This document shows, one piece after another, positions 1 through 8,699 of a stretch of DNA of 64,000 nucleotides. Position 1 is the stretch's first letter, and every line of letters begins with the position of its first letter. Under the pieces are notes generated by a model. That model was not told the origin of the DNA and searched no databases. It saw nothing but the letters and a program-made list of their open reading frames with translations. A program made the translations under genes and the position numbers. The DNA lies in assembly GCF_028527925.1 (NCBI RefSeq), contig NZ_JAPESW010000015.1:28186-92185 (forward strand), written 5' to 3'. The stretch is from Cellulomonas fimi (GTDB lineage Bacteria > Actinomycetota > Actinomycetes > Actinomycetales > Cellulomonadaceae).

Positions 1-69
1 GACGGCGACCGTCGGCAGCGGCGTGCCGAGCGCGAGAGCCGCCGCCCGGTGCTCGTCGAGGGTGCGCAT
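1..69 (-). CDS. moeA: MoeA-like molybdopterin molybdenumtransferase, 5' end only
   Basis: Only the first 23 codons lie in the window; the gene continues past the left edge. The translation starts MRTLDEHRAAALALGTPLP, which resembles the N-terminus of MoeA/Glp proteins (a D/E-EHLA... segment before the first MoeA domain). MoeA inserts molybdate into the pterin dithiolene to make molybdenum cofactor. The neighbour upstream on the same strand is a MoeZ-type protein, which fits a cofactor gene cluster, and a molybdopterin oxidoreductase is encoded elsewhere in the window. The call rests on a short stretch plus context, so it is tentative. Confidence 0.5.
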   Translation of the reverse strand, partial: MRTLDEHRAAALALGTPLPTVAV

Positions 70-110
70 CGCGGTGGTCGTCGGCACCCCCCGATCCTGC
101 CACCCGCGGG

Positions 111-251
111 TCAGGTGCCGTCGGCCTCGACCACCGGGACAAACACCGGCGGCACGGCACCGCCCGCGACGGTGGTCCGGCCGCGGTCGCCGGTGTCGGC
201 GACGACGGGCGCGGGCGCCGGCCCAAGGACCTCGCCGCCCGTCGGGACCAC
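111..251 (-). CDS. possible 46-residue ORF between moeZ and moeA
   Basis: A GTG-started frame begins nine bases after the moeZ stop, behind an AGGACC that could act as a weak ribosome binding site. It has strong G/C in third codon positions and a Val/Pro/Gly-rich translation. I recognise no family. It may be a small gene, or simply non-coding high-GC sequence between moeZ and moeA. Confidence 0.2.
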   Translation of the reverse strand: MVPTGGEVLGPAPAPVVADTGDRGRTTVAGGAVPPVFVPVVEADGT

Positions 252-259
252 GGTCCTGG

Positions 260-1528
260 TCAGTCCCGGGTGGCGAGCCACGCGAGGACGCCGCCCTCGA
301 CGTTGACCGCGTCGATCCCCGACGCCCGCAACGCGCGTGCGGCGAGGAGCGAGCGCGCGCCGACCTGGCACAGGACGAGGACGGGCCGGTCGCGCGGGAG
401 GTCCCCGGCCCCGGACCCGTCGAGAACCTGGCCGAGCGGGACGTGCCTCGCGCCGGGCACGGCGACGACCGCGAGCTCGGCGGCCTCACGCACGTCGACG
501 AGCACGGTGGTGGGGTCCGCGGCGAGACGCGCGGCCAGCTCGGCGGCCGTCACGCTCGGCACGTCGTCGTCGAGCACCCGCGACGGCCGTGCCGACAGGG
601 ACGACGGGCCCGGCGCACGGACCGGCGCACCGACCGGCGCGGCGGACGGACGCGGCGCGGCAGGGCGGGGCGTCGTCGGCGTCGCCGTGAGGACCGGCCC
701 GGGCGGCCCGACCGCGGCGCTCGCGGGGGTCCGGTCGTCGACCGCACCGCGTGGGGACGGGACGAGCGGGACCTCGGACCAGCGGCCGCGGAGGGCGTCG
801 ACGACGAGGACCCGGCCGAGCATCGGCTCGCCGAGTCCGGTGAGGAGCTTGACCACCTCGGTCGCCATGACGGACCCGACCTGCCCGCACAGCGCCCCGA
901 GGACGCCGGCCTCCGCGCACGACGGGACCGAGTCGGGCGGCGGCGGGGACGGGAAGAGGTCGCGCAGCTGCACCGCGGGAATCCCGGAACCGGCGGGCGG
1001 GCGACCCCAGAAGACCGTCGTCTGGGCGTCGTAGCGCAGGACCGAGCCCCACACCTCCGGCAGGCCGAGCCGCACGCACGCGTCGTTGACGAGGTAGCGG
1101 GTCGGGAAGTTGTCGGTGCCGTCGACGACGAGGTCGTAGCCGCGCAGCACGTCGTCGACGTTCTCCTCGGTCAGCCGCAGCGCGTGGACCACGACGCGGA
1201 CGTCGGGGTCGAGTGCGCTGATCGCGTCGCGCGCGCTCTCGACCTTCGGGCGGCCGACGTCGGCCGTGCCGTGGATCACCTGCCGCTGCAGGTTGGTGAC
1301 GTCGACGACGTCGTCGTCGACCACGCCGATCGTCCCGACGCCCGCCGCCGCGAGGTACTGCAGGACGGGCGCCCCGAGTCCGCCCGCGCCGACGACGAGG
1401 ACGCGCGCGTTCCGCAGCCGCCGCTGACCGTCGACGCCGAGCCCCGGCAGCAGCAGGTGCCGGGAGCCGCGGGCGACCTGGGCGGCGGTGAGCGGCGGGC
1501 CGGGTTCGACGAGCGGGGGCAGCGGCAC
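260..1528 (-). CDS. moeZ: MoeZ-type adenylyltransferase/sulfurtransferase (ThiF domain plus rhodanese)
   Basis: 422 residues. The N-terminal ThiF/MoeB fold shows the nucleotide-binding GAGGLGAP motif near residue 50 and an adenylation/thioester-region Cys in SCAEAGVLG. The C-terminal rhodanese domain, after a Pro/Ala-rich linker, has LCQVGARS with the persulfide Cys. MoeZ proteins activate the C-terminal glycine of MoaD/ThiS/CysO-type sulfur carriers and transfer sulfur to them in the cytoplasm. Start: I chose the GTG at 1528 because an actinobacterial -10 (TAGGTT, 1536-1541) lies exactly seven bases upstream, giving a leaderless start; a TTG nine bases earlier is the alternative. The moeA-like gene follows. 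Family identity is firm; the exact carrier is not visible here. Confidence 0.85.
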   Translation of the reverse strand: MPLPPLVEPGPPLTAAQVARGSRHLLLPGLGVDGQRRLRNARVLVVGAGGLGAPVLQYLAAAGVGTIGVVDDDVVDVTNLQRQVIHGTADVGRPKVESARDAISALDPDVRVVVHALRLTEENVDDVLRGYDLVVDGTDNFPTRYLVNDACVRLGLPEVWGSVLRYDAQTTVFWGRPPAGSGIPAVQLRDLFPSPPPPDSVPSCAEAGVLGALCGQVGSVMATEVVKLLTGLGEPMLGRVLVVDALRGRWSEVPLVPSPRGAVDDRTPASAAVGPPGPVLTATPTTPRPAAPRPSAAPVGAPVRAPGPSSLSARPSRVLDDDVPSVTAAELAARLAADPTTVLVDVREAAELAVVAVPGARHVPLGQVLDGSGAGDLPRDRPVLVLCQVGARSLLAARALRASGIDAVNVEGGVLAWLATRD

Positions 1529-1535
1529 GTCGCCC

Positions 1536-1541
1536 AACCTA
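1536..1541 (-). promoter_or_regulatory. -10 element of leaderless moeZ promoter
   Basis: TAGGTT read on the minus strand, seven bases before the GTG start of moeZ. This spacing places the transcription start at or next to the start codon. Confidence 0.45.
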
Positions 1542-1645
1542 CGTCGCGGCCGGGTCGGCCGGCACGGTCGGACGCCGTCGGAGTCCGGGACCCTGTGGCC
1601 GGTCCGCGCGCGCCCGACCGGGCCGCCGACAGCGCCTCCCGCGCG

Positions 1646-2041
1646 TCAGAAGTCGAAGAGGTCCTCGAGCCACGAGTCCTTCTTCTTCTTGCGGTACCGC
1701 GGGTCGCCCCCGTAGCGCGAGTCGCCGCCGTAGCGCGGGTCGTAGCCGCGCCGGTCGTCGTCGTAGCCACGCCGGTCGTCGTACCCCCGACGGTCGTCGT
1801 AGCCGCCGCGGTCGTCGTAGCGCCGCTCGTCGTACGGCGCGCGCGGGTCGGCGGGCGGGCGCGGGTCGGCGGGGCGGGCACCCCCGACGCCGAGGCCCGG
1901 GTCGGGTGCGGTGGCGCGCTCGAGGATCTTGTCGAGCTCGCCGCGGTCCAGCCAGATGCCGCGGCACGTGGGGCAGTAGTCGATCTCCACCCCCTGCCGC
2001 TCGGACATCACGAGCTCGGCCTGGTCGACGGGGCAGCGCAT
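1646..2041 (-). CDS. TFIIB-type zinc-ribbon protein with low-complexity tail
   Basis: 131 residues. The first 45 residues match the zf-TFIIB family: a first Cys in RCPVDQ, then YCPTCRGIWLDRGELDKIL with a CxxC pair and the family's WLDxGELD signature. The middle is Ala/Pro-rich. The tail is a tandem low-complexity run of DDRRGY and RYGGD units followed by a basic KKKK patch and an acidic/aromatic end. The DNA under the tail (about 1700-1835) is correspondingly repetitive. Start at 2041 is supported by GGGAGG eight bases upstream; a start 36 bases earlier lacks a binding site. Function unknown; the ribbon probably binds one zinc. Confidence 0.75.
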   Translation of the reverse strand: MRCPVDQAELVMSERQGVEIDYCPTCRGIWLDRGELDKILERATAPDPGLGVGGARPADPRPPADPRAPYDERRYDDRGGYDDRRGYDDRRGYDDDRRGYDPRYGGDSRYGGDPRYRKKKKDSWLEDLFDF

Positions 2042-2111
2042 GGTCGGTCCTCCCGGGGTCGGCGGTCGACGGGTCAACGTGCGGCCCGTCCCGATCGTGC
2101 CCGGTCCGGCG

Positions 2112-3278
2112 TCAGACGGCGAGCGTGCCCTGCCAGCGCACGATGCGGTCGACGGCCTCGCGCACGACCGCCGGCGACGACGCGAACGACAGCCGCACGA
2201 ACCGGTGCCCGTCGACGGGGTCGAAGTCGGTCCCGGGCGTGAGCGCGACGCCGGCCTCGTCGAGCAGCCGCGCGCACCACGTCACCGAGTCGAGGCCGGT
2301 CGACGACACGTCGGCGTACAGGTAGAACGCGCCGTCGGCGGGAGCGACGTGCGTCCAGCCGAGCTCCGGCAGGCGCTCGAGCAGGAGCGCGCGCGACGCG
2401 GCGTACCGCTCGACGTTGGCCCGCGCGGCCGCGTACCCGTCGGGGCTGAACGCCGCGACGCCGGCGTGCTGCGCGAGCGCGGGCGGGCACAGCGCGACGT
2501 TCCCCGCGAGCGCGTCGACGGGTGCGACCAGGTCGTCGGGCAGGACGAGCCAGCCGAGGCGCCAGCCCGTCATCGCCCAGTACTTCGAGAACGAGTTCAC
2601 GACGACCGCGCCCGTGTCGAGGTACTGCGCGGCGGTCGCGACCTGCGCGTCGTCGTCGTAGGTGATGCCGTGGTAGATCTCGTCGCTCACCAGTCGCACG
2701 CCGCGATCCGCGCACCACGCCGCGAGGTCGGCGAGCGCGCTCGCCCCGATCATGGTCCCCGTCGGGTTCGCGGGGCTCGCGACGACGAGCCCGTCGAGCG
2801 GGCCGGCCGCGTCCAGGTGCGCGACCGTCGGCTGGAACCGCGACTCGGGCCCGCACGGCAGCTCGACGACCTCACAGCCCAGCGCGCGCAGGATGTTCGC
2901 ATACGCCGGGTAGCCGGGCCGGGCCAGCGCGACGCGGTCGCCGACGTCGAACGCCGCGAGGAACGCGAGCATGAAGCCGCCCGACGAGCCGGTGGTCACG
3001 GCGATGCGGGCGGGGTCGACGTCGACGTCGTACCAGGTGCGGTAGTGCGCCGCGATCGCCGCGCGCAGCCCCGGGGCGCCGAGCGCCTCGGTGTAGCCGA
3101 GGTCGCCGCTGGTCAGGAGCTCGACGGCCCGCTGGCGCACGACCTCCGACGCACCCGTCGACGGCTCGCCCGCGCACAGGTTGAGCACGTCGGCCCCCGC
3201 CGCGCGGCGCGCGTTCGCGGCGGCGAGGATCTCCATGACGGCGAACGGCGGCACGTGCGCACGGGTAGCGACCTTCAC
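2112..3278 (-). CDS. class I/II PLP-dependent aminotransferase
   Basis: 388 residues, the usual size for fold-type I aminotransferases. Visible signatures are NLCAGEPSTGA at the N-terminus, the ASPANPTGTMI motif, a VSDEIYHGITY stretch carrying the PLP-contacting Asp and Tyr, SFSKYWAMTGWRLGW with the Schiff-base Lys, and an Arg near the C-terminus for the substrate carboxylate (FVRLSFA). It resembles aspartate/aromatic-type enzymes; substrate cannot be read off. A GTG start (VKVATRAHVPPF) gives the natural N-terminus. It is divergent from corA across 90 bases, so each has its own promoter. Confidence 0.85.
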   Translation of the reverse strand: MKVATRAHVPPFAVMEILAAANARRAAGADVLNLCAGEPSTGASEVVRQRAVELLTSGDLGYTEALGAPGLRAAIAAHYRTWYDVDVDPARIAVTTGSSGGFMLAFLAAFDVGDRVALARPGYPAYANILRALGCEVVELPCGPESRFQPTVAHLDAAGPLDGLVVASPANPTGTMIGASALADLAAWCADRGVRLVSDEIYHGITYDDDAQVATAAQYLDTGAVVVNSFSKYWAMTGWRLGWLVLPDDLVAPVDALAGNVALCPPALAQHAGVAAFSPDGYAAARANVERYAASRALLLERLPELGWTHVAPADGAFYLYADVSSTGLDSVTWCARLLDEAGVALTPGTDFDPVDGHRFVRLSFASSPAVVREAVDRIVRWQGTLAV

Positions 3279-3368
3279 CCGCCCTATCCTGCCGTGCGGC
3301 CCTCCCGGCCGCGGCGTGGCCGTCGGCACCGGGTCGACGGGCCCGGTCGACGAGAGGAGCATCAGAAG

Positions 3369-4364
3369 GTGATCGTCGACTGCGCGCTCTACACCCGCGG
3401 GGTCCGGCAGCACCGGCTCGACGACGTGTTCGCCGCCGCGCAGGAGGCCGAGCACGAGGACGGCTTCGTGTGGATCGGCCTCGTCGACCCGTCGGCGGAC
3501 GAGTTCGACGCGCTCGCCGAGGGGTTCTCGCTCCCGGAGCTCGCGATCGAGGACGCCATCCGTGCGCACCAACGGCCCAAGCTCGAGCGCTACGGCGACC
3601 TGACGTTCGCGATCGTCAAGCCCGTCCGGTACGTCGACCACGCGGAGGTCGTCGACGTCAGCGAGCTCGCCGTGTTCGTCGGGCACCGGTTCGTCGTCGT
3701 CGTGCGGCACGGCGACTCGCGCATCCCGTCGCGCGCCCGGCAGACGCTCGAGGGCGACCCCGAGACGATGGCGCACGGGCCGTGGGCCGTCCTGCACCGG
3801 CTGCTCGACCTCACCGTCGACGAGTACCTCGAGGTCGCGCGGTCCGTCGACGTCGACCTCGACGAGATCGAGGACCAGGTGTTCGGGTCGCTGCCCGGCG
3901 AGGACCACGCCGAGCGCATCTACCGGCTCAAGTCCGAGGTGCAGCAGTTCCGGCGGGCCGTCGTGCCGCTCGTCGGGCCCGTGCACCGGCTCGCGTCGGG
4001 CCAGGTGCCCGGCATCCCCGGCGACCTGCAGGAGTACTTCCGCGACGTCGAGGACCACACGCTGCGCGTCGCCGACTCGATCGAGGCCGCCGACAACCTG
4101 CTGACCGGCGTGCTGCAGGCGGACCTCGCGCAGGTGACCGTCGCGCAGTCGCGCGTGAGCGTCCAGCAGAACGCCGACATGCGGAAGATCTCCGCGTGGG
4201 CGGCCATCGGGCTCGTGCCGACGGCGATCGCGGGCATCTACGGCATGAACGTGCGGAACCTGCCGATCGCCGACACCGCGTTCGGGTTCTGGGCGGTGCT
4301 CGTCGTCATCGGCGCGTCGTGCGTCCTGCTGCACCGCGCGTTCCGCCGCAACCGCTGGCTGTAG
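3369..4364 (+). CDS. corA: CorA-family magnesium/cobalt transporter
   Basis: 331 residues. A long cytoplasmic alpha/beta and helical domain precedes two C-terminal membrane segments; the GIYGMNV signature (GMN selectivity motif) sits at the end of the first. The short basic end, HRAFRRNRWL, is also typical. CorA channels are homopentamers that let Mg2+ (sometimes Co2+ or Ni2+) into the cytoplasm. Start is a GTG (VIVDCALYTRG) about eleven bases after a GAGAGGAG ribosome site. Transcribed alone, divergent from the aminotransferase. Confidence 0.92.
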   Translation: MIVDCALYTRGVRQHRLDDVFAAAQEAEHEDGFVWIGLVDPSADEFDALAEGFSLPELAIEDAIRAHQRPKLERYGDLTFAIVKPVRYVDHAEVVDVSELAVFVGHRFVVVVRHGDSRIPSRARQTLEGDPETMAHGPWAVLHRLLDLTVDEYLEVARSVDVDLDEIEDQVFGSLPGEDHAERIYRLKSEVQQFRRAVVPLVGPVHRLASGQVPGIPGDLQEYFRDVEDHTLRVADSIEAADNLLTGVLQADLAQVTVAQSRVSVQQNADMRKISAWAAIGLVPTAIAGIYGMNVRNLPIADTAFGFWAVLVVIGASCVLLHRAFRRNRWL

Positions 4365-4397
4365 CCCCCGGGCTCGCCGACGGGCCCGCTCGGCGGG

Positions 4398-4937
4398 TCA
4401 GGCCGTCGGCGCCCCGTCGCGGGCCGCGAGCGCGGCACGGACGTGCGCGACGACCCCGTCCGCGGCCGCCTCGACCTCGGCGAGGCACGTCTCGAAGTTC
4501 TCCGGCCCGCCGTACCAGGGGTCGTCGACGTCGAGCACGTGCTCGGGCTGGCCCGGGGCGACGACGGGCGCGGCCGGGTCGAACGAGCGGTACATGACGA
4601 CGCGGTCCGCGACGTCGCCGGACCCCGCGAGGCGGCGCAGCGCCCGCGCGTGCTGCGCCGTCATCGCGAGGACGAGGTCGCGGGCGGGCAGGTCGGTCGC
4701 GCGGACCTGCCGTGCACGGTGCCCGTCGCCGACCGGGTAGCCGTGCGCGGCGAGGATGTCGCGCGCGCGACGGTCGACGGGCCGGCCGTGCTCCTCGTCG
4801 CTGATCCCGGACGAGTCGACGACGACCTGGTCGCCCAGGCCGGCGGCGTCCAGGCGGTCCCGGAGCACGATCTCCGCCATCGGGGAACGGCAGATGTTGC
4901 CGGTGCAGACGGTCATCACGCGGTACGGCTCGGTCAC
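4398..4937 (-). CDS. low-molecular-weight protein-tyrosine phosphatase
   Basis: 179 residues from the GTG at 4937, which follows GGGAGG by eight bases; a GTG 18 bases upstream overlaps that ribosome site and is less likely. The P-loop CTGNICRS (CX5RS, nucleophilic Cys about residue 11) lies at the N-terminus, and the general-acid Asp is in the DVDDPWYGG loop. This is the standard order for cytoplasmic LMW-PTPs, which dephosphorylate protein tyrosines and, in some actinobacteria, influence polysaccharide or virulence pathways. Its substrate is not indicated by neighbours. Confidence 0.9.
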   Translation of the reverse strand: MTEPYRVMTVCTGNICRSPMAEIVLRDRLDAAGLGDQVVVDSSGISDEEHGRPVDRRARDILAAHGYPVGDGHRARQVRATDLPARDLVLAMTAQHARALRRLAGSGDVADRVVMYRSFDPAAPVVAPGQPEHVLDVDDPWYGGPENFETCLAEVEAAADGVVAHVRAALAARDGAPTA

Positions 4938-4967
4938 CGGCCCATCCTCCCGCACGCGCGACGCACG

Positions 4968-5273
4968 TCAGCGCCGACCGGCGCGCTCGACGTCGACCGT
5001 CAGACGGATGGACACCACGTCACCCAGCGCGATGCCCTCGGCCGCCCGGACGGCGTCGCGCAGCGGGACCAGGTAGGCGCCCTTCTTCGGGAAGAGCGAC
5101 GTGGTCCAGCGTGTGCGGCCGATCTGCACCGCGACCGGGATGACGCCCCAGCCGTAGCTGACCAGCGACGACGCGGCCCGCAGCTCGGCCGCCTCCGGCT
5201 CCGGCACCGTGACGAAGTGGAAGGGCGCCGGGCCCTTCCACCAGAACACCTCGCCGTCGAACTCGAGCTCCAC
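4968..5273 (-). CDS. DUF1905 domain protein
   Basis: 101 residues. The pattern of a short beta-barrel with FWWKGPAPFHFVTVPEP, SYGWGVIPVAVQIG, TSLFPKKGAYLVPL and IALGDVVSIRLTVD matches the DUF1905 family. In many bacteria this domain is fused to a C-terminal YdeI/OmpD-associated segment; here it stands alone. Biochemical role unknown. GTG start at 5273 with AGGATG a few bases upstream. Confidence 0.75.
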   Translation of the reverse strand: MELEFDGEVFWWKGPAPFHFVTVPEPEAAELRAASSLVSYGWGVIPVAVQIGRTRWTTSLFPKKGAYLVPLRDAVRAAEGIALGDVVSIRLTVDVERAGRR

Positions 5274-5390
5274 GCGCCCATCCTGCCGACGTCCGCCGTC
5301 CGGGCCACCCGACCGGCCGGCGCGGCACGCGACGCTGGAGCCGGTCGGGATCACTCCGCCCCGGTCCCGCCGGCGACCGCGGTCCGTGCT

Positions 5391-5443
5391 GAGACCGGCA
5401 TGGCGGCCGTCCGAGGTGTCGGAGCGGCCGCCGTGCCGGTCTC
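5391..5443 (-). terminator. large hairpin terminator behind the LAxTG-anchored protein gene
   Basis: A stem of about 24 base pairs (arms 5391-5414 and 5419-5443, one wobble pair, one bulge, four-base loop GGTG) begins 17 bases after the stop of the gene ending at 5460. No U-tract follows, as is common for GC-rich actinobacterial terminators. Confidence 0.65.
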
Positions 5444-5459
5444 GGGCGGGGCGGACGCG

Positions 5460-8400
5460 TCAGCGGCGCCGGAGGACGAACCGGGCGGCCCGTGCCGTCG
5501 CGAGCGCCGGGTGGCGGCGCGCGACGACGGTCGCACCGGCCCCGGCGACCAGCAGACCCGCGCCGAGGAGCGCGAGCGTCAGGGCACCGTCGGCCCCCGT
5601 CGTGGCGAGCGCCCCGGACGCGCCGCGCGACGCGGCGAGCACCTGGACGTCGACCCACACCGTCCGCCCGTCGACCTGCCCGACGAGCGCGAGCCGGTGC
5701 GTGCCGGGCCGGACGTCCGCGGGGATCGTGACGGTCGCACGCACCGCACCCGACGCGTCGGCCCGTGCCCAGCCGAGCGACGCGGGCGTCGAGAACAGCC
5801 ACGCCTGCACCCACTCGCCGGGCGCGAACCCGGACGCGGCGACGGTCACCGTGCCGCCGGGCCGCGGCGTGCCGCTGACGCTGAGGCCGCCACGGTTCGC
5901 CGGGGTCAGGTCGTCGGCCGTCGGCGTGAACCGAGGGGTGTCGGGCCGGACCGGGCCTGCACCGGGGACGTCACCCGGCGTCGGGGTGACCGATGGCGAG
6001 GCCGACGGCGACGCAGTGGGCGTCGGGGACGCGGTCGGCGCGGGGTCGAGGTGGCCCGCGAAGACGTCGGACGCGCGGCCCAGGTCGAGCAGGACCGTCT
6101 CGCCGGTCGCGTCGACCACGCCGTCGTTGTCCGTGATCGCCCAGACGGTGCCGTCGCCGCCGACCGTGAGGCCCTCGAGCTTCTCCTGCGTCCAGCCGTG
6201 CGTGGCGCGCAGGTCGGGCAGCACGTCGTGCGCGAGGTGCTTGGTCAGCGTCGCGACGGTGCCGGGTGCCGGGTCGGCGGGCAGGTCCACGGCGTAGACG
6301 CGCTTGACCCGGGCGGTGGGCCCGTTGAGCTTGTCGCGCTCGACCACGGCGAGGGTGTCGTGGTCGACGACCGTCACCTCGGACAGCCCGATCCAGTCAC
6401 CGGACGTCGTGGTGGTCTCGAGCGGGTAGGCGAACCACGTCCACGACGTCGTCGCGACGTCGTAGCGGCCGATCCGCGCCGTTCCGCCGAGGCCGCCGGG
6501 GTCCGTGGTGAGGCCTCGCTGCAGCGCGACGACCACGTGCTCGCCCTCGTCGTCCGCCACGACCGCGACGCCCTCGACGCCCCACTTGGTGAGCCCCGCG
6601 GTCACGTCGGCGGGCAGCGCGACGGTCTCGACGACCGCACCCGACGCGTCGACGCGGACGAGCTGGTTGCCCGTCCCCGTCGCGCCCTCGACGCCGAGCC
6701 AGAAGCCGCCTCCCGGTCGTGCGGCGACGCCCTCGACGTCCAGGCCCACGGGCGCGCCGCCCTGCGTGACGGTCACCTCGCGGTCGATCACGGCCGGCGT
6801 CGACGCGACGTCGAGCGAGAGCAGACGCGTCGGGCTGTACGCGGCGTCCGTGGCCGACCACAGGCGGTGGTCGTCGGTCGGGTCGGCCGTGAGGGCACCG
6901 AGCGCGCCCCAGCCGATCGGGCGGCCCCCGGCGTCGTCGGCGGAGACCACCGACGGGAACTGCGGCGTCCCGGCCCCCGACGCGTGGGCGGCACCGAACC
7001 CGAACACCGTGACCGACGAGCGGACCAGCACCGACGCGTCGTCCTCCTCGCTGGACACGAGCAGCAGCCCGCGCGACGGCACGGGCAGCAGACCCTCCGG
7101 GCCGTTGGTCGTCGCGAGGACCTGGACGAACCGCGGCGCGGTCGGGTCGCTCACGTCGTAGACCGCGACGACGTTCGACCGCTCCGAGCCGACGAACGCG
7201 TACGGCGTGCCGCCGAACGTCGCGACCGCCAGCCCCTCGGGCTCGACGCCCTTCTTCGCGGCGCGGTCCTCGGTGTGCAGGCCGACCCGGACCGCGAGCC
7301 GCTCGAGCTCGGCACCGGCGGCCCACACGACGCGCCCCTCGGTGTCGAAGACGGTCCAGCCGCGTGTTCCGCCCTTCCAGTCCCCCTCGTCGGCCGTCGC
7401 GAGGTGGTTGGCGTCGAGCCACGCGACCGCGTCGGGCTCGCGCGGCGTCGCGGGGATCGCGCCCGTCTGGTCGATCCGGCCGTCCTTCTTCACGTCGATG
7501 CCGCTGACCGACGCCGTGCCCGCGCTGAACACGCGGCTCACCGTGCCCGACGCGGCGTCCACGAGCACCACGCCGTTGTTCTCCTGGAGCGTCACGGCGA
7601 CCGTCGTGCCCGTCGGGTCGAACGCCACGTACTCGGGCTCGGGGTCCTGCGGGGTGTCGAGGCCCGCAGCGACGAACGACGGGAGCGCCGACCCGTCCTC
7701 CGCGGTGAGCGGCACGGCACGCGTGCTCCACGTCGACGGCGTCGCCGGGTCGGTCAGGTCGACGAGCTGCACGAACCCGGCCGGGAGCTGCGGCAGGTCA
7801 CCCTTCGTGCCGCCCGTCGGCGTCGCGTCCTCGTCGCGCTGGTTCTCGATCGCGATCGCCGCGCGGTGGCGGTCCGGGGACAGCGTGATCGAGTCGGGCT
7901 GACCGCCCAGGTCGAGCGTGCGGACCAGTGCGTGCGTCGTCAGGTCGACGACCGCGAGCACGCCCGACGGGTCGGTGGACGACTCGGAGGTGTCGACGAC
8001 GACGAGCACGTGGTCCCCCACGACCGCGACCGACGTCGGCTCCGCGTGCTCCCCGACCCCGAGGCCGGCGTGCAGGTCGAGCGTGCCCAGGCCGGAGGGC
8101 GCCGACGGGTCCGTGATGTCGACGAACCCGATCCTGCGCGCGAGCGCGTCCGTGTGGACGAACGTGCGGCCGTCCTGACTCACCGCCGAGATCTCCGCGA
8201 CGGTCTCGTCGGCGGCGGGCGTCCCCTCCGGGCGGTTGAGGTACACGGGGTACGTCGCGAGCCGGTGGAACGACGAGACTGCGGGCGGGCTGACCCACGG
8301 CGGAGCGGTGGCCGTGCTGCCGGTCGCGGTGCCGACGAGGCCGGCGAGGCCCAGGAGGCCGGTGCCCGCGACGCTGAGGACGGCGGCGCCGGCGACGGCG

Positions 8401-8465
8401 CGACGTGCGGCGGACGGGTGTGCGAGGCGGCCGACGGGCTCGGCGGGTGGCTGCGGACGCAGCAT
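5460..8465 (-). CDS. secreted, sortase-anchored esterase-like/phytase-type beta-propeller protein
   Basis: 1001 residues. N-terminal region: a Pro-rich start, then a hydrophobic signal segment (about residues 22-50). The body has repeated beta-propeller-like strands: an SQDGRTFVHTDALARRIGFVDITDP stretch, GQPDSITLSPDRHRAAIAIENQRDE, and a C-terminal half (GLDVEGVAARPGGGFWLGVEG, TQEKLEGLTVGGDGTVWAITDNDG) that resembles the esterase-like activity of phytase domain. Then come a Thr/Ser/Pro linker, an Ig-like domain, and a wall-sorting tail: LATTG, a hydrophobic span and a basic end. LAxTG is the motif recognised by class E sortases of high-GC Gram-positives; no sortase lies in this window. Start has GAAGGAG six bases upstream. 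Likely a wall-displayed phosphatase/esterase; substrate unknown. Confidence 0.75.
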   Translation of the reverse strand: MLRPQPPAEPVGRLAHPSAARRAVAGAAVLSVAGTGLLGLAGLVGTATGSTATAPPWVSPPAVSSFHRLATYPVYLNRPEGTPAADETVAEISAVSQDGRTFVHTDALARRIGFVDITDPSAPSGLGTLDLHAGLGVGEHAEPTSVAVVGDHVLVVVDTSESSTDPSGVLAVVDLTTHALVRTLDLGGQPDSITLSPDRHRAAIAIENQRDEDATPTGGTKGDLPQLPAGFVQLVDLTDPATPSTWSTRAVPLTAEDGSALPSFVAAGLDTPQDPEPEYVAFDPTGTTVAVTLQENNGVVLVDAASGTVSRVFSAGTASVSGIDVKKDGRIDQTGAIPATPREPDAVAWLDANHLATADEGDWKGGTRGWTVFDTEGRVVWAAGAELERLAVRVGLHTEDRAAKKGVEPEGLAVATFGGTPYAFVGSERSNVVAVYDVSDPTAPRFVQVLATTNGPEGLLPVPSRGLLLVSSEEDDASVLVRSSVTVFGFGAAHASGAGTPQFPSVVSADDAGGRPIGWGALGALTADPTDDHRLWSATDAAYSPTRLLSLDVASTPAVIDREVTVTQGGAPVGLDVEGVAARPGGGFWLGVEGATGTGNQLVRVDASGAVVETVALPADVTAGLTKWGVEGVAVVADDEGEHVVVALQRGLTTDPGGLGGTARIGRYDVATTSWTWFAYPLETTTTSGDWIGLSEVTVVDHDTLAVVERDKLNGPTARVKRVYAVDLPADPAPGTVATLTKHLAHDVLPDLRATHGWTQEKLEGLTVGGDGTVWAITDNDGVVDATGETVLLDLGRASDVFAGHLDPAPTASPTPTASPSASPSVTPTPGDVPGAGPVRPDTPRFTPTADDLTPANRGGLSVSGTPRPGGTVTVAASGFAPGEWVQAWLFSTPASLGWARADASGAVRATVTIPADVRPGTHRLALVGQVDGRTVWVDVQVLAASRGASGALATTGADGALTLALLGAGLLVAGAGATVVARRHPALATARAARFVLRRR

Positions 8466-8484
8466 CGGTGCTCCTTCGATCGGT

Positions 8485-8508
8485 GTGTCGGCGCGAGGGT
8501 GCCGACAC
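8485..8508 (-). promoter_or_regulatory. 8-bp inverted repeat in the leader of the anchored protein gene
   Basis: Perfect arms GTGTCGGC and GCCGACAC around an 8-base spacer, just upstream of the GAAGGAG ribosome site of the gene starting at 8465. It could be a regulator site or an mRNA hairpin. Confidence 0.35.
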
Positions 8509-8613
8509 CCCGTGTCGCGTGGTGAACCCGCAGGTGAACGGCCTACGACGATCCGACGACGAACGCGCCGCGCGTGCGCGTGCGGCGTGGGGGCGAGCGG
8601 GATGCCGCGAGGG

Positions 8614-8641
8614 TTGAGACGCGATATAGACGCGATATACT
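8614..8641 (+). promoter_or_regulatory. padR promoter with a tandem 11-bp operator-like repeat
   Basis: A near-consensus housekeeping promoter: -35 TTGAGA at 8614-8619, 16-base spacer, -10 TATACT at 8636-8641. The spacer and -10 are occupied by two perfect head-to-tail copies of GACGCGATATA (8618-8628 and 8629-8639). PadR proteins often repress their own promoters, so this is the likely PadR operator. The padR start codon is about 60 bases downstream. Confidence 0.6.
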
Positions 8642-8699
8642 CTGGGACGAGCATTCGACGACGAGTAGGTGTGCGGACGCACCGACGGAGGTGAGCGAG

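Noticed and set aside
23..2242. Very long plus-strand open frames opposite moeZ and its neighbours, and many similar ones across the window
   Set aside because: Long antisense frames are expected in GC-rich DNA; the translations are Arg/Pro/Ala-rich, match no family and lack ribosome sites.
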